7,675 nucleotides of DNA from Deltaproteobacteria bacterium (GCA_030590185.1 JAUUZB010000145.1:1-7675), one strand, 5' to 3'. Numbered from the stretch's first letter, positions 1 through 7,476 are shown. Notes: generated by a model not told the origin, from the sequence alone. Numbers and translations are program-made.

Positions 1-1
1 C

Positions 2-1456
2 AGTACGCCGGAGCGTTTCGACTTCTGTGGCGAGGCGGACGCCGACTGCCTCGACCGCTCCCGCGGCGTTTGGCAGCGGATCCAAGCGGACGCCGAGGCG
101 GCCTATGACCGCACCGCCGATTGCGGGTTCACCTCCTTCGTGGCCTACGAGTATTCGGGTGCACCGGACCTCAGCAACCTGCACCGCAACGTCATTTTCC
201 GTAACGCCTCGGTGCCGGATGATACCACCTCCTACTTCGAGCAATCGGATCCGCCGGGGCTGTGGCAGGAGGTGGAGACCGCCTGCGCCGCCGTGGCCGG
301 CTGCGAGGTGTTGATGATCCCGCACAACTCGAACTTCTCCAACGGCAAGATGTTTCTGGTGGAGACGGTCAACGACCTCACCGCCGCCCGGGAGAAGGCA
401 GAGCAGCGCGCTCGGCTCGAACCGCTGGTCGAGGTCACCCAGCACAAGGGGGACGCCGAGTGCATGAACGGTTTCACCGAGCCCTTTGGCGCGCCGGATG
501 AGTACTGCGACTTCGAGAAGACCCACCCGAGCGATTTCGAGGATTGCGGCGACGGCGTGGGCGCCAACGGCCTGGCCGGCTTCGGTTGCGCCGCGCGCAG
601 TGACTTCGTGCGCAATGCCCTGGTGCTCGGCTTGTTCGAGAAAGAGCGCCTCGGCGTGAACCCCTTCAAGCTCGGCCTGTCCGCGGCCACGGACACCCAC
701 AACTCAACGCCCGGGGCGGTGAGCGAGCGGGATTGGATCGGTCACAACGGCATGGGGGACACGGATCCGGCGCAACGGCTCGATGGGCCGACCATGCCGC
801 CGGGGTCCTGGCGCTACAACCCGGGCGGCCTGACTGGCATTTGGGCGCAGGAGAACGGCCGCGACGCGCTGTTCATGGCGATGCAGCGCCGGGAGACCTG
901 GGGGACCTCGGGGCCGCGGATCACGGTGCGCTTCTTTGGTGGCTGGGACCTACCGACCGACATCTGCGACGACGTCCAACTGGTCGAGACGGGTTACCGC
1001 CAGGGCGTGCCCATGGGCCAGGACCTCCCGGAGTCGACCGCCGAGGCGCCGACCTTCGTGATCTCCGCGTTGCGCGATCCCGGCGGCGACGGCGCGCCCC
1101 TCGCACGCCTGCAGATCATCAAGGGGTGGATCGACAGCAGCGGCCAACCGGATCTCGAAGTGTACGACGTCAGCGTGGACAGCGGCAGCTTCGAGACCGA
1201 CCCGGCGACCTGCACGCCGAGCGGCAGCGGCGCCGATAGTCTGTGCGGGCGATGGACGGATCCCAGTTTTGATCCAGACCTCCCGGCCTTTTACTACGCC
1301 CGGATCATCGAGCACCCAACCTGCCGGTGGAGCACCTTCCTGTGCAACACCATGGCCGGCGCGGATGAGCCGGAGGCCTGCTCCAATCCAGAGGTACCCC
1401 GCCTGATTCAGGAACGGGCCTGGACCTCACCGATCTGGTACGAGATTCCTGACTGA
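2..1456 (+). CDS. DUF3604 family protein, 5'-truncated by the window edge
   Basis: The frame is open from the first bases, so this is the C-terminal 484 residues of a longer protein. Related proteins usually have roughly 600-700 residues, beginning with an export signal and a metal-binding N-terminal motif, which would lie outside the window. Seen here are family hallmarks in order: an LHRNVIFRN block (about 179-205), IPHNSN (317-334), QHKGDAEC (440-463), ATDTHN (686-703), a WRYNPGGL stretch, and a C-terminal Cys-containing block ending in QERAWTSPIWY. Members of DUF3604 (PF12228) are thought to be related to PHP/amidohydrolase-like metal-dependent hydrolases; the invariant His and Asp residues in these motifs fit metal ligands, but the substrate is unknown. 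A GTG at 140 lies inside conserved sequence and is not the start. Many cysteines fit an exported, oxidised protein. Family assignment is secure; function is not. Confidence 0.9.
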   Translation, partial: STPERFDFCGEADADCLDRSRGVWQRIQADAEAAYDRTADCGFTSFVAYEYSGAPDLSNLHRNVIFRNASVPDDTTSYFEQSDPPGLWQEVETACAAVAGCEVLMIPHNSNFSNGKMFLVETVNDLTAAREKAEQRARLEPLVEVTQHKGDAECMNGFTEPFGAPDEYCDFEKTHPSDFEDCGDGVGANGLAGFGCAARSDFVRNALVLGLFEKERLGVNPFKLGLSAATDTHNSTPGAVSERDWIGHNGMGDTDPAQRLDGPTMPPGSWRYNPGGLTGIWAQENGRDALFMAMQRRETWGTSGPRITVRFFGGWDLPTDICDDVQLVETGYRQGVPMGQDLPESTAEAPTFVISALRDPGGDGAPLARLQIIKGWIDSSGQPDLEVYDVSVDSGSFETDPATCTPSGSGADSLCGRWTDPSFDPDLPAFYYARIIEHPTCRWSTFLCNTMAGADEPEACSNPEVPRLIQERAWTSPIWYEIPD

Positions 1457-1488
1457 CAGGTTCTGGGCGTCGGGCTACACTAACCGGG
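1453..1488 (+). promoter_or_regulatory. Sigma70-like promoter with predicted start at the GTG codon (leaderless)
   Basis: A -35 hexamer CTGACA (1453-1458, 5 of 6 to TTGACA) is followed by an exact 17-bp spacer and a -10 hexamer TACACT (1476-1481, 4 of 6, with the key T, A and final T kept). Initiation about seven bases after the -10 falls at 1487-1488, on the GTG start codon itself. No Shine-Dalgarno sequence lies in front of that codon. The -35 overlaps the TGA stop of the DUF3604 gene. The match is by eye; no mapped transcript start is available. Confidence 0.55.
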
Positions 1489-4400
1489 TGAGCTACCTAC
1501 ACCTGCCCCAACCTGCCGCCCTCTTGTTCGCCCTGGCGTTGCTGGGGTCCTGCGCGTCTGAGGATCCGGGTTTCGAACCGGCCAGTCAACAGCCCGGCGA
1601 TGACTGCAATGACATCGTCGACTGCGTCGACGGCAGCCCCTGCATCGGCGGGGTGTGCCAGACGCCGTGCATTTTCCACGTCGATTGCGACGTCGACACC
1701 GAGCACTGCGAGAACGGAGCCTGCACCCCGGGAAGTCTGGAGACCTGTGGCAATACTCTCCTCGACGGCTGGGAGGGCTGCGACGACGGTAACCAGAGCT
1801 CTGCGGACGGCTGCAGCAGTGTGTGCCAGGTTGAGCCGGGCTATGCCTGCGAGGGGGAACCTTCGGTCTGCTTCACGCTCTGCCAGGACGGGGCGCTCGA
1901 TCCGGGCGAGGAGTGCGACGACGGCAACGACACGAGCGGTGATGGCTGTGCCACCACCTGCGACATTGAGCCTGGCTTCGGTTGCGACGGGGAACCGTCG
2001 GTCTGTGTCTTCACCTGTGGCAACGGCGAGCTCAACACCGGCGAGGGCTGTGATGACGGTGATCTCGGCGCGGGGGACGGCTGCAGCGCCGTTTGCGCAG
2101 TCGAGTCGGGCTACGCCTGTAGCGGGGAGCCGTCGGTTTGTGAATTGGTCTGCGGCAACTGGGTGATCGACGCCAGCGAGGGCTGCGACGATGGCAACAT
2201 CATCCCCGGCGACGGCTGCAGCGCCGTTTGCGCAGTGGAGTCGGGCTACGCCTGCAGCGGGGTGCCGTCGGTTTGTGAATCGCTTTGCGGCAACGGTGTC
2301 CTGGATTGGGGCGAGGGCTGCGACGACGGGGGCCTGCTCCCTGATGACGGCTGCAGCCCGACCTGTCAGGTCGAAGATGGCTGGTCCTGCACCGTCGGTG
2401 CGCCGTCGAGCTGCGATCCGGTCTGCGGCGATGGCATCAACCTGTTCGTCGAGGGCTGCGACGATGGCGACTCAGATCTCGACGACGCCTGCCCGAGCGG
2501 GCCCCTCGGCAATTGTGAACCGGCCACTTGTGGTGATGGCTACATCTTCAGCGACGGCGGTCCCGAGTTCAGCGACGACGCCAACGCCACGATCGGTGAT
2601 GGCTGCGAGGGCTGTGTGGTGCAGCCGGGTTACGCCTGCATCGGCGCCCCCTCGGCTTGTGACTGCACGACCGGCTATCAGGACAACGACATCGACGGCA
2701 GCTGCGAGCCGAGCTGTGACTTCTTGGGCTGGACCGATTGCGGCGGCAACGGAGCGTGCAGCGACCTAACGGGGCTAGCGGTCTGCGGTTGTGATCCCGG
2801 CTACCAGGACAACGACCTCGACGGGATCTGTACGCCGGACTGCAGCGCCTTCACCTGCCTGAACGGCGGCAGCTGCGATGACCTCGATGGTACTGCCGGC
2901 TGCGACTGCCTTTCGCCCTGGTCCGGCCCGTCGTGTGAGCTGTGTGCGGTCCGGGTCGACCACACCAACGCCATCCCGGGAGCGGACGGCATGACCTGGG
3001 CCACCGCCTTCCCAGATCTGCATGAGGGGATCGACGCCACGACTGGGATGGGGGGGGCCCTCTGCGAGGTATGGGTCAGGGAGGGTGTCTACGCCTCAAA
3101 CCACGGCAGCACGGTGGAGAGGTTTGACGTGCCGTTGGGGGTGAGCCTGTACGGAGGTTTCATCGGCGACGAGATCGCTCGGGCCGATCGCGATTGGCTG
3201 ACCAACGTTACGACCCTGGACGGCATGGAGTCAGTCTCGGGCATACGCAGCCGCAACGTGGTCGTCGCCGCGAGTGACAACGTGATCGACGGTTTCCGGA
3301 TCATCAACGGCGGCACCTCGGACTACGGCGGCGGCCTCGACACGGAGGGCGCTCAGAACGTTACGGTCGCGAACTGCAGCTTTGAGATGAACGAGGGCAA
3401 GAACGGCGGTGCCCTCAACGCCAGGAATACCTCGAACCTGATCATCGACAACACGGTGTTTGACTCCAATGTGGCCAGCGACGACGGCGGTGCGATCAAC
3501 TGTGAGAACACCAGCGACATCCAAATCACCAACTCGGTCTTCCTCTACAACGAAGCCGGCCAGAGCGGCGGAGCCATCTATGCCCGCGACCAGTGCATCC
3601 TCTGGACTGAAGGCTCCCATTTCATCAGCAACCAGGCGGGCGGGGAGGGGGGCGCCGTCGCGCTCGACTGTTGTGGCGCCACCGATTTGACTGCCACGGC
3701 CACGGTGTTCGCCGGTAACGTGATGGTCGGCGGTGGCACAGGTTCACGGGACGGCGGTGCTATTTTCAGCGACGGCAACCCGGTGTTTCTCTTCGACACT
3801 CAGTTCATCGCCAATGCCGCGGTTAGCAATTCGACCAACGGCGGCGCCATCGCCATGCGCAACGCACCGTTGGTCGTTGAGGGAGCGATCTTCGCCGGCA
3901 ACCACGCCGAGCAGATGGGCGGCGCCATCTACCGCGACAACGGGCCGATGGGGGATTACGTCAACGTGGTTTTCACGGGGAACGACCTCGACGCCTCCGA
4001 CGGCTTCCACGTCTACGAAGGCAGCACCATGGAGGCTCACTTCACCAACGTGACCTTTGATAACTACGAGACCGGCCAATGGCCGGTCGCCATTCAGAAC
4101 ACCGATGCCTACCTGACCAACTGCATCGTCTGGGAGACCCCCAACGAATTCATCAACGCCTCGTTGGGCGACAATGCCTTCATCAACTTCAGCAATGCCT
4201 CGAGCTCGAACGAGCTCTGCCAAGGCGGGGGCTGCAACATCGACGACCCGAGCATGGTTTGGGGCCCTCCTGGTTTCCGAGGGCCGCCGACCGGGGGATC
4301 GATTGCCAGCGCGATCTTCGATCCGGTCACCCTGCAGACCGAGGTCACCATCACCGCTCAGACCTGGGCCGTTGATGAGCTGGTGGCGCTGTTCGTCAGA

Positions 4401-4661
4401 CTCGAGGGCGACATGCCGAATATGTACACGCTGCCGATCGTCGCCAACGACACCAGCTCAATCAGTGTGTGGGGGGACCTGACGCACCCGATGCTCACCC
4501 TGCCGATCTGGGTGGGTGGGTCGGTGAGCTTCGTCGACTACCGGCTCGAGGGGACCTCGGGCTGCGTAAACGTCGGCGACAGCAGCGCGCCGCCGGTAGA
4601 TGTGCTGGGCAATCCTCGGATCGATACACCGGATATTGGTGCGTACGAGTATGTTCCTTGA
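1488..4661 (+). CDS. Surface lipoprotein: DUF4215 repeats, EGF-like modules, Pmp-type beta-helix
   Basis: A 1057-residue exported protein. Residues 1-21 form a hydrophobic signal ending in lipobox L-G-S-C (Cys22 lipidated), though the n-region has no Lys or Arg, only His5. Residues 87-391 hold seven cysteine-rich DUF4215/Myxococcus-type repeats (core CDDGN..GDGCS..C); the first five start at a regular 45-residue spacing and the last two are degenerate. Residues about 392-486 are EGF-like, with two DNDxDG acidic motifs. From about 488 comes a beta-helix entry region (TWATAFPDL, VSLYGGFIGDE), then Pmp-like repeats (about 590-840) with seven GGA[I/L/V] motifs and FxxN motifs before them. A beta-rich segment (about 932-1020) precedes a terminal DIGAYEY like 'choice-of-anchor Q' proteins. 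No catalytic signature is seen; adhesion or a structural surface role is inference. GTG 1488 is chosen for the signal peptide and promoter position; no in-frame ATG, GTG or TTG lies just upstream. Confidence 0.92.
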   Translation: MSYLHLPQPAALLFALALLGSCASEDPGFEPASQQPGDDCNDIVDCVDGSPCIGGVCQTPCIFHVDCDVDTEHCENGACTPGSLETCGNTLLDGWEGCDDGNQSSADGCSSVCQVEPGYACEGEPSVCFTLCQDGALDPGEECDDGNDTSGDGCATTCDIEPGFGCDGEPSVCVFTCGNGELNTGEGCDDGDLGAGDGCSAVCAVESGYACSGEPSVCELVCGNWVIDASEGCDDGNIIPGDGCSAVCAVESGYACSGVPSVCESLCGNGVLDWGEGCDDGGLLPDDGCSPTCQVEDGWSCTVGAPSSCDPVCGDGINLFVEGCDDGDSDLDDACPSGPLGNCEPATCGDGYIFSDGGPEFSDDANATIGDGCEGCVVQPGYACIGAPSACDCTTGYQDNDIDGSCEPSCDFLGWTDCGGNGACSDLTGLAVCGCDPGYQDNDLDGICTPDCSAFTCLNGGSCDDLDGTAGCDCLSPWSGPSCELCAVRVDHTNAIPGADGMTWATAFPDLHEGIDATTGMGGALCEVWVREGVYASNHGSTVERFDVPLGVSLYGGFIGDEIARADRDWLTNVTTLDGMESVSGIRSRNVVVAASDNVIDGFRIINGGTSDYGGGLDTEGAQNVTVANCSFEMNEGKNGGALNARNTSNLIIDNTVFDSNVASDDGGAINCENTSDIQITNSVFLYNEAGQSGGAIYARDQCILWTEGSHFISNQAGGEGGAVALDCCGATDLTATATVFAGNVMVGGGTGSRDGGAIFSDGNPVFLFDTQFIANAAVSNSTNGGAIAMRNAPLVVEGAIFAGNHAEQMGGAIYRDNGPMGDYVNVVFTGNDLDASDGFHVYEGSTMEAHFTNVTFDNYETGQWPVAIQNTDAYLTNCIVWETPNEFINASLGDNAFINFSNASSSNELCQGGGCNIDDPSMVWGPPGFRGPPTGGSIASAIFDPVTLQTEVTITAQTWAVDELVALFVRLEGDMPNMYTLPIVANDTSSISVWGDLTHPMLTLPIWVGGSVSFVDYRLEGTSGCVNVGDSSAPPVDVLGNPRIDTPDIGAYEYVP
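1746..2660 (+). repeat. Tandem array of seven DUF4215-type cysteine-rich repeats
   Basis: This coding repeat begins with conserved Cys codons at 1746, 1881, 2016, 2151 and 2286, an exact 135-bp (45-residue) period, then at 2424 and 2529 with altered lengths. Each unit reads roughly C-G-N-G, G-E-x-C-D-D-G, D-G-C-S, C, G-Y-x-C, P-S-x-C, so about six cysteines per unit are likely paired in disulfides outside the cytoplasm. Unit 6 follows a shorter variant (DACPSG..NC) and unit 7 has lost the CDDG core (FSDDAN instead). Confidence 0.88.
2076..2280 (+). repeat. Near-identical 70-bp direct repeat pair inside the DUF4215 array
   Basis: Bases 2076-2145 and 2211-2280 match at 67 of 70 positions at an offset of 135 bp. 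Two differences are synonymous (GTC/GTG, TGT/TGC) and one changes Glu to Val (GAG/GTG). The other units are clearly more divergent, so repeats 3 and 4 look recently duplicated or homogenised by gene conversion. Confidence 0.85.
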
Positions 4662-4664
4662 TGG

Positions 4665-4679
4665 CTGAGCGGGGCTCAG
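4665..4679. terminator. Small hairpin at the convergent gene junction, possible bidirectional terminator
   Basis: CTGAGC (4665-4670), loop GGG, GCTCAG (4674-4679) form a perfect 6-bp stem between the lipoprotein stop (4659-4661) and the HEAT gene stop (4676-4678), which it overlaps. No T-run follows on either strand, so it is not a classical intrinsic terminator. Its place at the only gap between convergent genes is the main argument. Confidence 0.3.
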
Positions 4680-5389
4680 TGCCCACCTTGCCGCGCGAGG
4701 CGAGCGAGGGCCTCCTCGATATCGCCGCGCAGCTCGCCGTCGGCATTTTCACGGGCCCGCTCGAGGGCTGACCACGCCTCCGGGTCATCGAGGAAACCGA
4801 GCGCCCGGGCGGCCACGTCCCGCATGGGATCGCTGCGATCGATCAGGATGCCGCGCAGCAGGTCGAGGGCCCGCGGATGCCGCGACTCACCGATGAAGTG
4901 AATCGCCGCCGCGCGCTCCGCCCGCTTGCGGCTGCCTAGCATCGCCTCCAGATGCTCGGCGCCAGCGGCGTCATCTAGGGCGCAAAGAGCAGCCGCGGCC
5001 TGTAGGCGATCCGCCCACGGCATCAGCCAACGTCCCATCAGGCCGCGTAACGGCTCCTTCGCCGCCGGGTCGCCGAGGGTGCCGAGCGCCCGGATGGCGT
5101 CGAGCCGGAAGCGCCGGTAGCGCATCGAGATCAACAACAGGGCCGTGGCGCGGCGGTCCTGTACCTCGGCGAGAGCGATCGCCGACTCGAACTGCACCAT
5201 CGGCACCTCGTCGGTGAGCAGCGCGGCGATGGCGTCGGCCACCGACGCCTCTAGGGTCGCGGATTCCCCCGCCCGCACGCGGTCGCCGAGGGCACAGGCG
5301 GCGTCGGCGCGCTCGGCTGGGTCGTCGCTGGTCAGCAGCTCGGTGAGCTCCGGGATCGAGGCGCCGTCGTAGTCCTCCGGCGTCTTCAT
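4676..5389 (-). CDS. HEAT-repeat domain protein, translationally coupled to metG
   Basis: A 237-residue soluble protein without signal peptide or membrane segment. It is almost entirely alpha-helical HEAT/PBS-lyase-like repeats of about 30 residues: roughly 11-38, 49-76, 81-107, 108-142, 143-172, 173-203 and a partial last repeat 204-232. Typical signatures are D-P-x-x-x-x-R-x-x-A-A-x-A-L-G (for example DPAERADAACALG, DPMRDVAARALG) and RLDAIRALGTLGD. Such folds act as protein-interaction scaffolds; no catalytic residues are visible and no partner can be named from sequence. Its ATG (5389-5387) overlaps the metG TGA (5388-5386) as ATGA with only a weak G-rich stretch upstream, which indicates translational coupling and the same mRNA as metG. 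A role linked to translation is possible but rests only on position. Confidence 0.88.
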   Translation of the reverse strand: MKTPEDYDGASIPELTELLTSDDPAERADAACALGDRVRAGESATLEASVADAIAALLTDEVPMVQFESAIALAEVQDRRATALLLISMRYRRFRLDAIRALGTLGDPAAKEPLRGLMGRWLMPWADRLQAAAALCALDDAAGAEHLEAMLGSRKRAERAAAIHFIGESRHPRALDLLRGILIDRSDPMRDVAARALGFLDDPEAWSALERARENADGELRGDIEEALARLARQGGH

Positions 5390-7440
5390 CGCACCGCCGA
5401 CCCCGGTGGCAGCTCCCGATCCAAGCGCAGCACGGACAGCTCGTCGCCATGCTCCGCAGCGAGCACCATCCCTTGACTCTCGACACCCATGAGTTTTGCC
5501 GGCTCGAGGTTGGCGAGCACGACCACCCGTTTGCCGATCAGCTCCTCCGGCTGGTAGCTGGTGGCGATCCCGGCCACCACCTGCCGGAATTTCTCCTCGC
5601 CGATGTCGACCTCTAGGCGCAGGAGCTTCTTGCTCTTTTTTATCGGTTCGGCGCTCTTGATCTCCCCGATCCGCAGGTCGAGCTTTTGGAAATCGGCGAA
5701 GCTGATCTGCTCGCCCGCCTCCTCCGGCGCCGCCTTGGACGCGCCACCGGCAACGCTCTGTGTCGAGGCCTCGATCACCGCGTCCACCGCGGTGCGCTCG
5801 ATGCGGTCGAACAGGCGCTCCATCTCCCCGATTTTGTGTTGGCGCAGGCCAAACAGCCGGGACGAGTCCATGCGATCGATGTCGCAGCTCAGGATGCGGG
5901 CACCCGCCTCGGCGAAACGCGGCACGATCGGCCAGAGGTAGATCGCCAGGGCCTGACAGATGTTGAGGGCAAAGGTCAGCGTCAGGCGAGCCCCCTCTTC
6001 GTCGCCGGCCTTGAGTTGGGCCCAGGGGGCGCGCTCCTGAACGTACTCGTTGCCGATGTCGGAGATGGCGCAGAGATTGCGCATGGCGTGGCCGAACTCC
6101 CGGGCGCGGTAGTGCTTCTCCACCTGCCGGCAGAGCGCCACCACGCGGCGGGCACGGTTGAGCAGGCTGTCGGAGTCGTCCGGCTCGGCCTGGGCCTCCT
6201 CTTGGGCGAAGGGCAAGTCGCCGAGCTTGCCGTCGAGCTGCTTGTTCAGGAATTGGGCGGCGCGGCTGAACAGGTTGGCGTGCTTGTTCACCAGCTCGCT
6301 GTTGATCCGGTTGATAAAGTCGTCGAAGGCCAGGTCGAGGTCCTCGGCGCCGGCGCTGTACTTGCAGGCGTAGTAGTAGCGCAGAGCCTGCGGCTCGACC
6401 TGCTCGGCGAAGGTGCTGCCGTTGATGAAGGTGCCCCGGGATTTGCTCATCTTCTTGCCGTCGATGGTCAACATGCCGTGGACGTGCACCTTAGAGGGCA
6501 GGGTGAAGCCGACGGCGCGCAAGACAGCGGGCCAGAAGAGGGTGTGAAAGTAGACGATGTCCTTGCCGATGATGTGCTCGATGCGGACCTCATCGTTCTG
6601 CCACAGCTGCTCGAAGGTCGCGCCGTTCGCCTCTCCCCACTCGGTGGAGGCGGCGGCGTAGCCGAGGGGGGCGTCGAGCCAGACGTAGAAATATTTGTCC
6701 GGCTGATCCGGAACCGCGAAGCCAAAATAGGGCCCGTCACGGGTGATGCACCAATCCCGGAGGCCGCCCTCGATCCAAGAGCGCACGTAATTGGCCTGAT
6801 CCTTCTGGAGCGCGCCGCTGTCGATCCACTCGCGCAGGAACGCGACGTGCTCGTCGGCGCTGAGCTTGAAGAAGACGTGGCGGGAGCTCTTGCGCACGGG
6901 GGCGTTGCCGCACAGCACACAGCTCGGTTTGATCAGATCGGCGGGGCTGTAGGTGCTGTGGCAAGCCTCGCAGACGTCGCCGTACTGGTCCTCGGCCTTG
7001 CACTTCGGGCAGGTGCCCCTGACGAAACGGTCCGGCAGGAAACGTTGGTCGTGCTCGCAATAGCTGCCCTCGGTGTCGCGGTCCTCGAGGTGTCCGCCGG
7101 CGCGCAGCTCCTTGTAGACCCGTTCCACCAGGGCGCGATTGGTGTCCGAGTGGGTGATCGAAAAATGGTCGAAGGCGACATCAAAGGTGGCGAAGTCCCG
7201 TTTCTGTTCCTCGTGCACCCGGGCCACCAGCTCCTCCGGTTTGATCCCGAGCTTGCCGGCGTTGACCTCGATAGGGGTGCCGTGGGCGTCGTTGGCGCAG
7301 ATGTAGAGGGCGTCCTCGCCAAGCCGCTTGAGGGCCCGCACGTACATGTCGGCCTGGCAGTACTCGACCAGGTGGCCGAGGTGGACGCTGCCATTGGCGT
7401 AGGGGAGGGCGGCGGTGACGATGGTGCGTTTCGCTGGCAT
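5386..7440 (-). CDS. metG: Methionyl-tRNA synthetase (class Ia), with C-terminal tRNA-binding domain
   Basis: Charges tRNA-Met with methionine using ATP in the cytoplasm, for both initiation and elongation. The 684-residue product is close to the 677 residues of the E. coli enzyme. Seen: HLGH (HIGH signature) at residues 20-23; zinc-knuckle cysteines at 144, 147, 157 and 160 plus a second CxxC at 174/177 that E. coli MetG lacks; the FYVWLDAP active-site block near 251-258; KMSKS at 330-334; an anticodon-binding helical domain; and an EMAP/Trbp111-like tRNA-binding domain at about 579-684 (KLDLRIGEI, GMVLAAE), typical of dimeric MetRS. In the usual CADDAHGTP motif the first Asp is Asn50; the second, catalytically important Asp (51) is kept. 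ATG 7440 is chosen because it gives the normal distance to HLGH; a TTG start at 7512 would add 24 low-complexity residues. The HEAT gene overlaps its stop codon. Confidence 0.97.
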   Translation of the reverse strand: MPAKRTIVTAALPYANGSVHLGHLVEYCQADMYVRALKRLGEDALYICANDAHGTPIEVNAGKLGIKPEELVARVHEEQKRDFATFDVAFDHFSITHSDTNRALVERVYKELRAGGHLEDRDTEGSYCEHDQRFLPDRFVRGTCPKCKAEDQYGDVCEACHSTYSPADLIKPSCVLCGNAPVRKSSRHVFFKLSADEHVAFLREWIDSGALQKDQANYVRSWIEGGLRDWCITRDGPYFGFAVPDQPDKYFYVWLDAPLGYAAASTEWGEANGATFEQLWQNDEVRIEHIIGKDIVYFHTLFWPAVLRAVGFTLPSKVHVHGMLTIDGKKMSKSRGTFINGSTFAEQVEPQALRYYYACKYSAGAEDLDLAFDDFINRINSELVNKHANLFSRAAQFLNKQLDGKLGDLPFAQEEAQAEPDDSDSLLNRARRVVALCRQVEKHYRAREFGHAMRNLCAISDIGNEYVQERAPWAQLKAGDEEGARLTLTFALNICQALAIYLWPIVPRFAEAGARILSCDIDRMDSSRLFGLRQHKIGEMERLFDRIERTAVDAVIEASTQSVAGGASKAAPEEAGEQISFADFQKLDLRIGEIKSAEPIKKSKKLLRLEVDIGEEKFRQVVAGIATSYQPEELIGKRVVVLANLEPAKLMGVESQGMVLAAEHGDELSVLRLDRELPPGSAVR

Positions 7441-7476
7441 GGCGGGGCTTCTATCCACTGGCCGCCGGGAGGACAA
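7441..7476 (-). promoter_or_regulatory. Possible weak promoter immediately upstream of metG
   Basis: On the minus strand, TTGTCC (7476-7471) and TAGAAG (7453-7448) are separated by exactly 17 bp, each 4 of 6 to consensus, and seven bases lie between the second and the metG ATG. The -10 lacks the important final T, so this is weak. The AGAAG could instead serve as a poor ribosome-binding site. No other Shine-Dalgarno is visible. Confidence 0.25.

Noticed and set aside
140..142. GTG at 140 as the start of the DUF3604 gene
   Set aside because: The same frame is open to the left edge and residues before it read as conserved family sequence, so the start lies outside the window.
733..1315. Long open frames on both strands inside the DUF3604 gene
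   Set aside because: They are Arg/Gly/Pro-rich shadows caused by high GC content, without recognisable motifs, and they overlap a gene with clear family conservation.
4202..4217. Perfect inverted repeat GAGCTCG-AA-CGAGCTC in the lipoprotein gene
   Set aside because: It lies in mid-gene, encodes an ordinary SSSNEL stretch, and arises from two copies of the self-complementary GAGCTC; no regulatory context is seen.
3231..4223. Minus-strand open frames of 129 and 159 codons opposite the lipoprotein gene
   Set aside because: Their Val/Asp/Ala-rich composition mirrors the GC-rich sense codons, no motif is present, and they lie opposite a well-supported gene.
6468..7394. Alternative minus-strand frames of about 107-153 codons over metG
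   Set aside because: They are Ser/Arg/Pro-rich frame-shifted readings of the metG sequence itself, which carries all expected synthetase motifs in its own frame.
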